From Gnetum montanum (taxonomy: Eukaryota > Streptophyta > Gnetopsida > Gnetales > Gnetaceae): a DNA stretch of 57,565 bases. The stretch covers positions 33,550-91,114 of the forward strand of contig MNCI01015593.1 of the NCBI GenBank assembly GCA_015680685.1. The letters are read 5' to 3'. Positions 32,340-42,330 of the stretch are shown piece by piece. Under the pieces are notes generated by a model. It was not told the origin of the DNA and searched no databases. It was given only the letters and a program-made list of their open reading frames with translations. Position 1 is the stretch's first letter; each line of letters begins with the position of its first letter. Made by a program: the position numbers and the translations under genes.

Positions 32340-32951
32340 AACACATGCCTTAGTCAAATTTTGCCTCCCAAAACTTCGAAAAAGTGCTAGGCCGAAATTA
32401 GTGGTGTTTCATTGGCCCCTCTTTGTTGACGTCTAGAGGAATCCACCCAAGAGGCATTGACAAAGAAGTGCAAAACACCATGAACAAACAAGTACCAAGC
32501 ATTATCTGTGGGCCCGTCACTGGGCTTCATCGCACCGTGTTCAAAAGTACATGGGATTGGGGAGATGCAGTTGAAGATGCAAAGGGATTGGTTGTAACCA
32601 GGGGAAGCCAGAAGTTGGTCAAGGGTTATAATTGCTGTCGGGATTGTGGGAGGGGAATGCTCTCACATGAATGAGCTATATCTTTGGTCCTTGTCCATAG
32701 CCAATGTTTAGCAGACTCGAAGCCAAGACATAGGAAGTGCGTTCTTTGGAGAAAAAGGACTCTTATAGAGTGTTTATGGGGCTTGTTGTAAATAGCCAAA
32801 GCCACGCAATGATGTGCAACATGGTCTCTCTGAGGCATAAGTGTAACTATTTTTCAAGACAATTGCCTTCTCGCCTAGGGCTTTGTATGAGAATAGCCAA
32901 TAGTCTTTTACTTATGATGCCAATAGGATCACGAAGACCTTTTCCGTGCAT
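32340..32951 (-). mobile_element. B2 element: left part of the 3' LTR (family B)
   Basis: Read on the minus strand it starts TGCACGGAAAAGGTCTTCG, matching B1 at 5310. It goes on through a block shared with 5730-5840 (CGTCAACAAAGAGG) and is cut after about 600 bp, before the GCGTGAG repeats and TATA box. Confidence 0.65.
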
Positions 32952-33080
32952 TTTTCTATTTGAACTTTTTATTTTCTTTTCATGTTTTTCCTTTTTGTTT
33001 CTTCTTTTCTTTTGTTTTTTACTTTATTTTATCTTTCTTTTTCTTTTATTTTTCTTTTTCTCTTTGGTATTTTTGAAAGA
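32952..33080 (-). other. B2 polypurine tract
   Basis: The plus strand is T/C-rich (32952-33075), so the minus strand is purine-rich and leads directly into the LTR start. It matches the B1 tract at 5209-5309. Confidence 0.55.
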
Positions 33081-33299
33081 GCTTACTTTTAGTGTTGTGC
33101 TTGTGTTCGAGCGCTTGTATTTTGCATCATATACTATGTACTATGTTTTGCGTTGCAACTACTTAGGGAGTTACAGTGTAAAAGTGTATCAAGAGCTTTG
33201 AGGATGTACATTAATGTATCAAGGAGGTGTAATTGGATAGGATAAGGGGACATGATGGGAAATAGGGAATGTACCAGGATTTGGGGATGTACTTATGAA

Positions 33300-33640
33300 T
33301 GGATTGATTAACCTAGTTACGTGCATCAGGAAGAATGTGATACCTTGTTGTCACGATGAAGTGCGTCCATGCACAAACGCCTCAGGCGTGTCATCCTACA
33401 AACACAACTCCAAGAAGAAAAAAAAACACAAATGGATTGGTTAACTAAGCACTTTAAACACGGAGATGGAGCCACTATGTGCAATTTCAAAGCAAACAAA
33501 ATCATGAATAGCATCAACTTCATCAAGGTCCATGAGACGAATTGTGCAGCAAGTCTTTGTGGAACATGTACAGGCAGTTGCAGCAACATATCTTTTCAAA
33601 CTTTCCCTGGTCATTGACGATGTCGCCAATTTATAGTCGT
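33300..33640 (-). other. B2: conserved region between short repeats and polypurine tract
   Basis: This is the counterpart of B1 4700-5000. Minus-strand frames are open at 33629-33441 and 33589-33326. One reads MDLDEVDAIHDFVCFEIAHS, similar to a B1 frame. GTTGTGTTTGTAGGATGACACG is shared with B1. The function is not known. Confidence 0.3.
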
Positions 33641-34650
33641 AGCAGACTGTTCCAGGTTCGTTTCACGTCGTAACCCCTTGGACGGCACCAGTTTAGCATC
33701 TTAGCAGATGATGCATTGCTAGTTTATAGGCATAGTGGATTGGGAAGAGGCAAACCAGTTTATAGTCTTAGTGGACTCCGGATGCTAGTTTTATGTCATG
33801 GCAGATAGATGCAATAGTTTAGTGTCATACCAGATAGAGCTCTATGGTGTCGGTTTATTGTCATGACCCCAGGACATTCTGTGGTGCCAGTTTCAAGTCA
33901 TGGTCCCAGGACTATTCTGTGGTATCAGTTTTAAGTCATGATGCCAGGACTGTTCTGTGGTATCATTTTTAAGTCATGATGACAGGACTGTTCTGTGGTA
34001 TCAGTTGGAAGTCATGATGCCACGACTCTCTGTGGTATCATTTTTAAGTCATGATGCTAGGACTGTCTGCGGTATCAGTTTTAAGTCATGATGCCAGAAC
34101 TGTTCTATGGTATTAGTTTTAAGTCATGATGCCAGGACTGTTCTATGGTATCAGTTTTAAGTCATGATGCCAGGATTGTCTGTGGTATCAGTTTTAAGTC
34201 ATGGTTCCAGGACTTTTCTATGGTATCAGTTTTAAGTCATGATGCTAGGACTTTTCTTACCTTGCTTTTGTGTGGTATGATGCTACTTGCATGGTCATGC
34301 TGTGTGCTTGCAAGATCTTGCAAAATCAACTAGAAAGAAAACAACATCAAGCGACACCTATTGTAAATAGAGTTAAAATGTATGAGTGAAAGAAAAGCAA
34401 TGAAAAAAGTGATAGTTTTAGGCCGTTCCAGGCCATAGGCTAGTTTAAGGCCTTTTCGGGCCATAGGCTAGTTTAAGGCCTTTTTGCGCCATTATTAGTT
34501 TAACGTCATTTCGGACAGAGGATAGTTTAATGTCATTTTGGATAGTGGTTGTGAGGAACTATNATTTTTGCGCCATTATTAGTTTAATGTCATTTCAGAT
34601 AGAGGATAGTTTAATGTCATTTTGGATAGTGGTTGTGAGGAACTATTGGG
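33640..34650 (-). repeat. B2: tandem array of 36-50 bp AGTTTTAAGTCATGA units
   Basis: About ten units of 36-39 bp (GGTATCAGTTTTAAGTCATG followed by ATGCCAGGACTGTTCTGT) run from 33850 to 34260. They are flanked by more diverged units at 33680-33850 and at 34420-34650 (GTTTAATGTCATTTTGGATA). An 82-84 bp block is repeated on both sides of the n at 34563. The array lies where RT, RNase H and integrase would be expected after protease. Confidence 0.8.
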
Positions 34651-34689
34651 TGGATGAGGCATTGTCACCACGTATGATGATCTCCCTCC

Positions 34690-35152
34690 CTTCGTGGAGG
34701 AGGTGGAGTTCTTGGTGTATGAGAGATGACACTGCTCATGACCTAGCTAGCGAGGGGTGTCCTAGGATCATGTTGTAGTCTGGAATCTTATCGACAATTG
34801 TAAAGTTTGCAAATGTGGGGTGTTGGTCCCCTATCGTGAAGACGATGTGGATTGTGCCTTTAGTGGTTACGCATTTTCCATCAAAGGAGTTTAGAGACTC
34901 GACTTCGGTTGGTTGAATATTGTGCGTTAGGCCTAGTCATTCGATGATGGAGTGTGCGACAATGTTTTTTGCTACGCCATCATCAATGTGTACTCTACAT
35001 ACTGTGTATTTTCCAATTCTTACACTAGTGTTCAATGGTGCATGTATGACCTCCCCTTGTTTTGGGTCAATCTTGACATCATTGTTGTGGAAGGTTAGAG
35101 TCGTTGTGTTTGTCTTGTGGTACAGGGGATGTAATGGCGACGTGAATGACAT
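34690..35152 (-). pseudogene. B2 element: aspartic protease-like domain
   Basis: The minus frame reads VRIGKYTVCRVHIDDGVAKN, in which DDG stands where retropepsins have DSG or DTG. IVAHSIIE follows, then (after a stop) LGLTH, FDGKCVTTKGTIHIVFTIGD, FANFTIVDKIPDYNMILGHP. The order and spacing match the protease domain of Tat elements, with the ILG(R/H)P end motif. The Ser/Thr-to-Asp change in the active site and the stop suggest it is inactive. It follows gag in B2; after it only repeats are found. Confidence 0.7.
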
Positions 35153-37470
35153 CTTTAGTTGCAGACATGTTTTCTGTAGTAGGGATGGAGGCGAGCACGT
35201 GTGTTAGTTCTTGACAATGCTCTGATGATTTTAAGATGAGGTCGAGCAAGGTAGGTGTTACATTCTTATGTTTTAATGCATTGTATGCATGAGATAGTAT
35301 GTCTGCGAGGTTGTTGCTTATGTTTGTCGTGGTGGGAGCCTCCTCTATCGTATGAGCTATAATGTAGAGCTCTTGTGGAGAGGAAATGCATAAGGGTTGT
35401 TGTTTAGTGGGCCTAGGGGTAGAGCTAGGGTTGGTTTGTGGTTTAGGTGTTGGTGACTTGGGTTGCCATTGCTTGTATGTGGCCAAGTTACTGGAACTTG
35501 GACTCGGTGTGGGTGTCTCCAGAGAGACTTGTGTGTTTAATGTCACGATGGATGGTTGTTGCCAGTTTATCATCTTAGTGGATGATTTTTGTAGAACTTT
35601 GACCGAAAAGGGTGTTGCAGGTGCCCGAGGTGGCACTTTAATGACAAAGGGTGGCCCCTTGCTTGTGGAGGTGGAGGGGGCTCTTGCCTTGTTGGGAGGC
35701 ACATGGATCAAAAAAGGTTGTTGCACTGGTCTAGGCTTGCCACCTATGCTAATTTAGTTTATGACATAGGAGGAATTGTCTATTTTGGATTGACTCACCA
35801 TGTCGGTCACCAATTGACCTTATTCTATCATTCTCTATAGGTCATCTTGCAAAGCACAACAGTTTTCTGTACTGTGACTAGCCAATTGATGGTAGTGATA
35901 GTATTGGTTCAATTTAAAATATTGCAGGACTAGGGGCTCATTTGGTACTACTAAGGTGGGGTTCCTTAGTAATTCACAGTACCTATTATGTTTTTTGTGG
36001 GTAATTACTGACACGTGTTTATGTTGGATTTTCTCAGCTTTCAAGAGTTGTTCCAATAGTTGAGAGGGTTGCATTGGTAGTGGTGTGTACTTTGAGCGGT
36101 CCTTGCGCTGAAAGTTGGACCTTTGGTTGGCCCCTGCTAATGTAGGTGAGTTGGCACCGAAGTTAGTGGCTTTCTTAGCTAGGGCTTTGGGTTGCTTAGC
36201 TTTTGGGCCCTAGTTGGTTGCTCTTGTGCTTGTGGCCACCATTGCCACTGTTGTGTTTTGCTTGCGAGTGTATTGGTTTTTGTAGGCTACATAAGCTAGG
36301 TCATTGCTAGCTTGCACTACTTCCTCTATGCTTTTTCCTTGGGAAAAGGCTTGGCTAAGAGACTTTGGGGCTAGATAATACAATTTGGAATTAATAAAGT
36401 CATTGACTGCATCCTTGAAGATTTCCAAGAGATGTGTCTCTGCGATCGGCTCATGCATTTCATTGGTTGTGGTACTCCATCATTGGAGGAAGGGTAGTAT
36501 GGGCTCTAGGGGTCCTTGTCTAATGTGGAGGAGCTTGTCAATTGTCACTTCAGGTTTGATGTTAAATCTTAAGCATGTCACAAATTGGTGTATGAGGTCC
36601 TTGAGGGATGCGATGGAAGCTCAGGGTAGGGCACGGTACCAGTCTAGAGCTTTGCTAGTGAGCGATAAGGGAAAGAGGCATAGAATGGCATGTGGCTAGG
36701 AGTGCAACATGATGGATTCTATGTGAAATATGATGATATGTGCATTTGGGTCACTATGACCATTGTATTTTGTCAGATGTGGCAATGAATAGCCCATGGG
36801 TAGTGTAAGGGGTGGGACCGTAGGACAGATCGAATCATCACAGTAAAAGTCCACCACCTTGGGTGTGTCTGAGGAGGCAACCTTAAGCTAGTTGATTTCC
36901 TTCATCAGAGTCTGGATGAGTTGGGACACTTTTTCCCAACTCATAGGTTCACCATCTAGTTATGTTGACTGGACTCGCGTAGGTTGTGCAGTGAAGGGTT
37001 GGATCACCGGTTGTGGGATTTGCGAGTTTAATGTCACGGCAGATGGTTGTTGGTAGTTTAACATCATACTGGACATGTGTTGGTAGTTTAAGGCTATACT
37101 AGGCCATGGATAGTTTAATGTCATCCTAGATGGATGATGAGCAGGTGCCTGAGGCACTGGTGAAACAGGCATGACACATGTGGCGCCTACGTAAATGTTG
37201 GGTTCAGGTTGGGGCATGGCCCCAGCATAGGCATAAGGTACTTATGTTACTTGGGGCTAGGCCCCATCGTATGTACAAGGTGTCTGAATTGTTTGGGGCT
37301 AGGCCCCAGTGTGTGTAGATTGTGAAGCGAATGCCTTGGGTGTGTGCTCTAAGTGCTATGATTGTTGTGAGGAGGCAAGGCCCCAAGGGCTATTGGGTTT
37401 GTGCAGGGCTGCGAACTCGTACTCATACTTCAATGGCAATCTTAAGTAAGAGGAAGTCATCTCATAACCA
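35079..37470 (-). pseudogene. B2 element: gag of a Tat-type element
   Basis: Minus-strand pieces in order: a start region near 37465 (MTSSYLRLPLKYEYEFAALH), a Pro-rich part (37217-36960) with repeats such as MTLNY and ALNYQ, a capsid-like part with HEPIAETHLLEIFKDAVNDF and KSLSQAFSQGKSIEEVVQAS (36458-36210), and KHNRYCELLRNP with YYHYHQLASHSTENCCALQD (36074-35835), a C/H-containing end like the nucleocapsid of this clade. A Pro/Thr/Ser-rich linker follows (35726-35079, open 215 codons). Several stops and frame changes break it. The motif T-L-N recurs in the Pro-rich regions, encoded by the same GTTTAA-GTCA word that builds the downstream array. Confidence 0.7.
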
Positions 37471-37529
37471 TTTTTTGTGTGTATTTTATGTATTAGACAA
37501 GGTGATCCATGTTGGTGGCAATCAGTACT

Positions 37530-37849
37530 TAGACTGGCTTGAAGTTAGGTGTGAATTGCAGTGAATTCGGCTTTGAAATGGATGCGTTTTGTGTGTTTTT
37601 GTTGAAAAAAAACTGTAGCAGCACTGTAGCATTACTATAGCAGCATGATCACTGTAGCTGCATGAGTACTGTAGCAGTGTGACTACTGTAGCCTGAGCAA
37701 GCTTAGCGTGAGTTAACTATAGCATGAGCAAGCTCAATGTGAGTGTCTGCCCGATGATCTTTTAGTGTTTGTTTTCCTTCCAGCCTTACACAGATGATTT
37801 AGGTCAGTACAACGTGTTCATGTTCCTTTTTTGGACCCTTTGAGTCTGT
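37530..37849 (-). mobile_element. B2 element: probable fragment of the 5' LTR
   Basis: Right of B2 gag there is sequence with GCGTGAG, GCATGAGCAAGC and TGTGAG words (37690-37745) like the U3 repeats of family B, preceded by a short ACTGTAGC array (37611-37700). It ends at 37849 against C4 gag. The link to the B LTR is inferred from the words and position only. Confidence 0.4.
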
Positions 37850-37859
37850 TGGTATCAGA

Positions 37860-38390
37860 ACCTGGGTTATGAATAGTTGAGTGAAGATTCTGATACACAA
37901 CTCCTTAACTGTATTCAATGAGAGGAACATCATTTTGTGGAAAGCCTCCTGAGGCAGGTTCACCACCCTCATTTTCACTTAAGACATACGAGACATCCTG
38001 AGATCACTTTTCTTTCAGAGATTTGTAATGTCTCTCCTATTGTAGGTTCCTTTGGTGTTGTGCCTTCGTGGGTTGATACTCTCTCGAGTTGTGTTCATGC
38101 ACAACACACTCTGCCTATAAGTGTTGCATACCAATTCATGTGAGAGCATGAAGAAGCATGCTTGGGATTGAGCAATCAGGAGGTAACACTATGTTACCTT
38201 CTAAATCACACCATTTCAACTATTCATCTTGGTGAAGGATAAAGGTAAAGTTTGGTACATACTCATCAGGATGAGTGTATACTAAGCGAAACTATTGGGG
38301 TACTGGAAAATTATCTTGCGCACTCTGCCTCCGATCATTCATTATGTCAAACCTAGGCAGTGAAGCACTCTCATAAGAAGAAGGAGACAT
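37860..38390 (-). pseudogene. C4 element: N-terminal gag fragment
   Basis: Starting at ATG 38390 the minus strand reads MSPSSYESASLPRF, then THPDEYVPNFTFILHQDE, GNIVLPPDCSIPSMLLHALT and VVHEH. The same order appears at the start of C2 gag (THLDAFVSTFMFILHQDE, GNIVLSLDQSVPRMLLQTL, VVQEH; 43790-43990). It is cut near 37852. Two or more stops are present. Confidence 0.65.
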
Positions 38391-38506
38391 AATTGATGAT
38401 TTAGTGTGCAATACTCTTTTTCAATGATTATAGGATAACTAACCCTAAGGATTCGTTCCAATGATGGAAATATTTCCTAAGTTCTAATCAGCACACAAAC
38501 AACAAA

Positions 38507-38525
38507 ATCCCTAGCAATAGTACCA
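38507..38525 (-). promoter_or_regulatory. C4 primer binding site
   Basis: TGGTACTATTGCTAGGGAT on the minus strand, one base from the LTR end. Against the tRNA-Asp-type site expected of Athila elements, every difference is a C/T or G/A transition. Confidence 0.7.
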
Positions 38526-38526
38526 A

Positions 38527-39388
38527 TGATGAACGATGAGATACCCCTACGCCCAACCATACAAATATGAGCTTTCACACGCGATCCCATCGAACTCTAA
38601 GAATTAAGTACTTATGTGCTTACACAGAACAAGGATTGGTTATGTGATTGTTGTCTTTCCAAGCTTACTTGTAAGGCACAATTGTATGGTTAAGCAAACT
38701 TGAGGTATATGATTTTTTATGCTTTTTATGTTTTATGTTCATGGTGCATAAAATAGGGAAATGAAATAATTTAGTAACTAATTTAATTTAACTAATCAAC
38801 TATTCTCTAACTAGTCCTAACACTAGCATCCATTCCCACTTGCTAGACACATCTTGAACTAGTGTAACACTACTGGGATTACCAAATGCTAGTCGTTACT
38901 GGGTTACCAAGTGTTTCACATATGCTCGAAGTGGTCATGCTGTGTGCTAATTTGTTGATAATTAACAATTCAATGGAAATAACATTGATTAACTATTGAA
39001 AGCATAGAATAATAGTAAATAATATGAAATGCAACAATTAAGCTATTCTAAATGTTGCAAGGTTTATTATAAAGTTCATCTTTATTTCCAATCATAAGGT
39101 GTGCTCAGGTACACAATGCTCAAATAAAGATCTATTCACTTTATGACTCCTACTACGGGCACTCAGAAATAATTCTAACTTTGGAAAGGGAAAATTGCAA
39201 GAGTTCGGCTAAGGGACTAAGAAAACTAACTATGGACCCAAGTGCCCCTATCTCTTATTTATAGACAATGAGAAAAGTTCCGATATCACATGTCCTATAT
39301 CACTTCATCATCTCTGATATCGCATATTTGATACTAAGGGTTTGATATCAGGGATCTGATACTGAGGGTCCAATATCAGGACTCATCA
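38527..39388 (-). mobile_element. C4 element: 5' LTR
   Basis: 862 bp from TGATGAAC (plus-strand left edge) to ACTCATCA. It aligns with C3 and C2 LTRs over R-U5 (GTGCTCAGGTACACAATGCT and GATCTATTCACTTTATGACTC, reversed). The TATA box TATAAATA is at 39256-39263 (minus). Its U3 has GATATC-containing words in place of the CATCGATG words of the sister copies. It abuts element E at 39389. Confidence 0.75.
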
Positions 39389-39394
39389 ATGTAT

Positions 39395-40110
39395 TACTTC
39401 AATCACTTACATAAAACATCCTTTGAGTAGTAGTCAAGCCTTGTGAGAATTCACCATGCATAAGGTAAAATTTGATATCATCATACCATTCCTTGGTAGG
39501 AGTAGTATGAATGACAACCACAAAGGTATCCCCAGTATTCTGCATGATGGGAGTAGCATAATTCATAGTTCAAGTGGGAAGCTTACTGAACACATCTGAT
39601 GTCACACTAAGGTTTAATGTTGTAATTTCATTAGCTACAACATTCTCATTTCGGGCTATGTATTAGATATCAATGTCTATAAATTGTGATAACAATTGCT
39701 TTCCTAGGTCCTAGTAAGTTTGTAAATGTTGGGCTTTGCATGCATAGACTTCGGTTACTTGGTTGACCATAAGTTGTGAATCACCTTTGATCATCAAGCA
39801 TCCAATTCCTAGATCACAAGCTACCATCATCCCTCTAATAAAACCCTCATACTCTGTTATGTTGTTGATACATGGAAACTCAAAATGATGGTTGAAGGGT
39901 TGGATCTCACTAGATGGAAATGTTATGATGGCAGCAACATTGGCCTAATGGGCAATTCAAGCTTCGACAAAGTGCATGACCACCTCATAACCCTTAGGAA
40001 CTTAACTAATGGCATTAATGTATTTATTAAGGAACTTGGGCTCCATGGTTGTTTGGTCATCAATAGGTGAAATTGTAAATTGTATGACTATAGCTTGGCC
40101 TTTCATGGAG
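39395..40110 (-). pseudogene. Element E: second RNase H (aRNH) and linker, canonical position
   Basis: The minus strand from about 39880 reads FPCINNITEYEGFIRGMM, then LMIKGDSQLMVNQVTEVYAC and KAQHLQTY, with later YIARNENVVANEITTL. These are the second to fourth RNase H motifs. The first motif region (about 40030) is VVMHFVEA, where the catalytic Asp appears lost. The linker ends with EWYDDIKFYLMHGEFSQGL, as in B1. It follows the RT and ordinary RNase H, the usual Tat arrangement. Integrase is missing because the C4 LTR begins at 39388. Confidence 0.75.
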
Positions 40111-40119
40111 GACTGAGAG

Positions 40120-40610
40120 ACATAATGAAGGTTGAACTCTATGATTATGAGTTTCCATCAAGCTATATGGCTACTTTCATAGATGTTGGTTGTTATGGCT
40201 CTGAGCATGTTATGTTGACCTGGATTCTGAATAGGTAGTGTTTCCACTTCTTTAATTATTAGATTAGTGTTAGACAATACTTCTCCACTTCAGTGTATCA
40301 AGTCTCATGAGTAACTAATGTGTGGCCAAGGTAGTATACAAGCATCTCTACTCCATCATCATGTTTCTGATAGAGTAGAAAGGCAATGGATGTGTTGAAG
40401 ATGGCAAGGTAGATGTAAAATGGTTTATCCTCTTATAGAGAATAGATTGTGAGTAGTTGTGCCAACTATTGCTTAAGGTTTTCAAAGACATCTTGGCATT
40501 TAGCCATCCACTCATAGTGAACCCCTTTCTTAGGCAAGTGTTGCATGGACTATAACTTATCCATAAGCTTAATAATAAATCTACAAATAAACTACTATCT
40601 TCCTTGTAAT
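40120..40610 (-). pseudogene. Element E: gypsy-type RNase H
   Basis: Minus frame with KPFYIYLAIFNTSIAFLLYQ (about 40420), then VYYLGHTLVTHET and YTEVEKYCLTLI (about 40270). WMAKCQDVFENLKQQLAQLL (about 40505) marks the RT connection before it. There are several stops. Confidence 0.7.
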
Positions 40611-40612
40611 TC

Positions 40613-41400
40613 CTAAAGCTCCTTAAGGTTGGTAGGCACTACTAATTTGGATATGGCCTTAACGTTATCAAGATTAACATGTATCGCTACTTCAAATACT
40701 ACAAAGCTAAGCATCTTACTAATCTTGACACCAAAGACACATTTCTTGGGATTGAGCCTAAGCTTGTTTTTAAGGCATTGTTTAAGCACAAGATCTAGGT
40801 GATTAGCATGGTTATTGACCACTTTGGACTTAATGGCTATGTCATCTATGTAATCGTTGAGCAAAACTAACATGTAATTGTTGAAGATATAGGTCATGAC
40901 TCATTGATAAGTTGCTCCAGCATTCTTAAGGCCAAAAGGCATCATAGTATAGCAAAAGGTACCCTAAGAGGTAATGAAGGTCATGCTAAGTTGATGCTTT
41001 AGGTTGATCCTAATCTAGTTATATCCTAAGAATCCATTCATAAAGGACAACAAGGCATGTCTAGCCATAGTATCAATAAGTTGATCAATACTAGGCAAAG
41101 GAAAGTCATCATTGATAGTTTCTTTATTTAGGTCTTGGAAATTGATGCAAACATGGATACTCCCATTTTTCTTAGGGACTACCACTATGTTGGACATCCA
41201 TTCTATGTAGTTGACAGTCTTAATGAAACCAACTTGGTAGAGCTTCGAGATCTCATCACAAATTACTAAGGCCAAATCGGGTCTAATCTTGCATACATTT
41301 TGCTTAATTGGTCTAATGCTAGGGTCTAGTATGATGTTGTGTTGGAGTAAACATGGGCATATGCCTAGCATATCTTCATATGATCAAGCAAAGTCTTAAT
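40613..41400 (-). pseudogene. Element E: reverse transcriptase
   Basis: Open pieces 41371-41015 and 40897-40613 carry the RT motifs in order: HNIILDPSIRPIKQNV, MSNIVVVPKKNGSIHVCINF, DDFPLPSIDQLIDTM, HALLSFMNGFLGYN, then after a broken stretch the active site NDYIDDIAIKSKVV and LRLNPKKCVFGVK. YIDD is intact. Stops and a frame change near 40900-41010 inactivate it. This is a Tat-type RT and matches B1 in its downstream domains. Confidence 0.85.
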
Positions 41401-41760
41401 GTTACTTTGTAGAACCTTGATGATGTCTTGAGCCTGTTGGGGTTTCATTGAGGAACTTAGTTTACAAGTTTACTTCTTACCATTGTGTGTTGTGATAAGA
41501 ACCTCAACTAGAAAGTATTCAATTATGTCACCTACCTCTAACTCAAAGGTTTTGACTAGGGTTTTAGCCATTATAGAGGTTTCTCTATTGAGGCTATGTG
41601 ATCCACCAAACTCTTAGGCTCGATATCTAGGAAATTAGGGTTGATACACTGTTCAAAATCACCATGAGGTCCATGTAGACACAAAGGCAAATTGATTTGC
41701 TCCCATGTAGTCATACTTTGATCTTGCATGTCAACAAAAAGCATATTAAGTGGCACATGG
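41400..41760 (-). pseudogene. Element E: protease-RT linker remnant
   Basis: The open piece 41756-41571 (MPLNMLFVDMQDQSMTTWEQ...) precedes the RT and has no catalytic motif. It is the expected place for the end of protease and the linker. Farther upstream (41945-42010) the AGTTTTAGGCCTTAG-type words of the B lineage appear. Confidence 0.5.
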
Positions 41761-42029
41761 ATAAATATAAATAAATAATGCTAAAATTCTATAAAATCAT
41801 GTAAATACATGTAGTTTTAATGCAAACAAGGCCATTCAAGGCTACCAATGGGGCAAGGATAAGTAAACAAAGTACAATAGAGGCCAAGTTAAGATCAAAA
41901 AAAGGCTAAGCAAAGGGAAGTGTGAGAAAAAAAGGTCATGATTTTTCTAGTTTTAGGCCTTAGCAAGCCATGATGCCATTTTAGAGTCTTAGTGGACTAT
42001 GATGCTAATTTAAGCCCATAGTGGACCAT

Positions 42030-42330
42030 GGTTATATGGCATCAAATGATGGTTAGGGAAGGTCAAACCCCACTATTTGATAATAATAAAAGGCTAGAAA
42101 AAGGCAAATAAGGTCATAATAAGACAAATAAAGAACATATAAGGTTGTATAAAGGCTATAAGGAGGTTAACAAGGTCAACAATGCAACATAAGGGTAAAA
42201 ACAAGTCAAAGCATCATGTAATGAGCTAAAAATCAAGAAAAACAGGCTATATATGATGAGACTTAGCTAACATAGGTTAAAAATGGATTAGATTTTACCA
42301 ATTTCAAGCCTTAGTGGGCCATGATTTAGG
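42030..42330. other. A-rich spacer
   Basis: Low-complexity sequence with many AAGG and AAATAAGG words and no coding-like frame. It lies between element E and the tandem array left of C2. Confidence 0.4.

Noticed and set aside
33850-34260. Evenly spaced short repeats, considered as a CRISPR array
   Set aside because: Repeats are diverged and contiguous with no unique spacers, and the context is a plant retrotransposon.
35386-35757. Gly/Val-rich plus-strand frame of 123 codons
   Set aside because: It is antisense to the Pro/Thr-rich gag linker of B2, whose low complexity keeps both strands open.
36385-36699. Plus-strand frame over B2 gag
   Set aside because: It is the shadow of the minus-strand capsid-like region.
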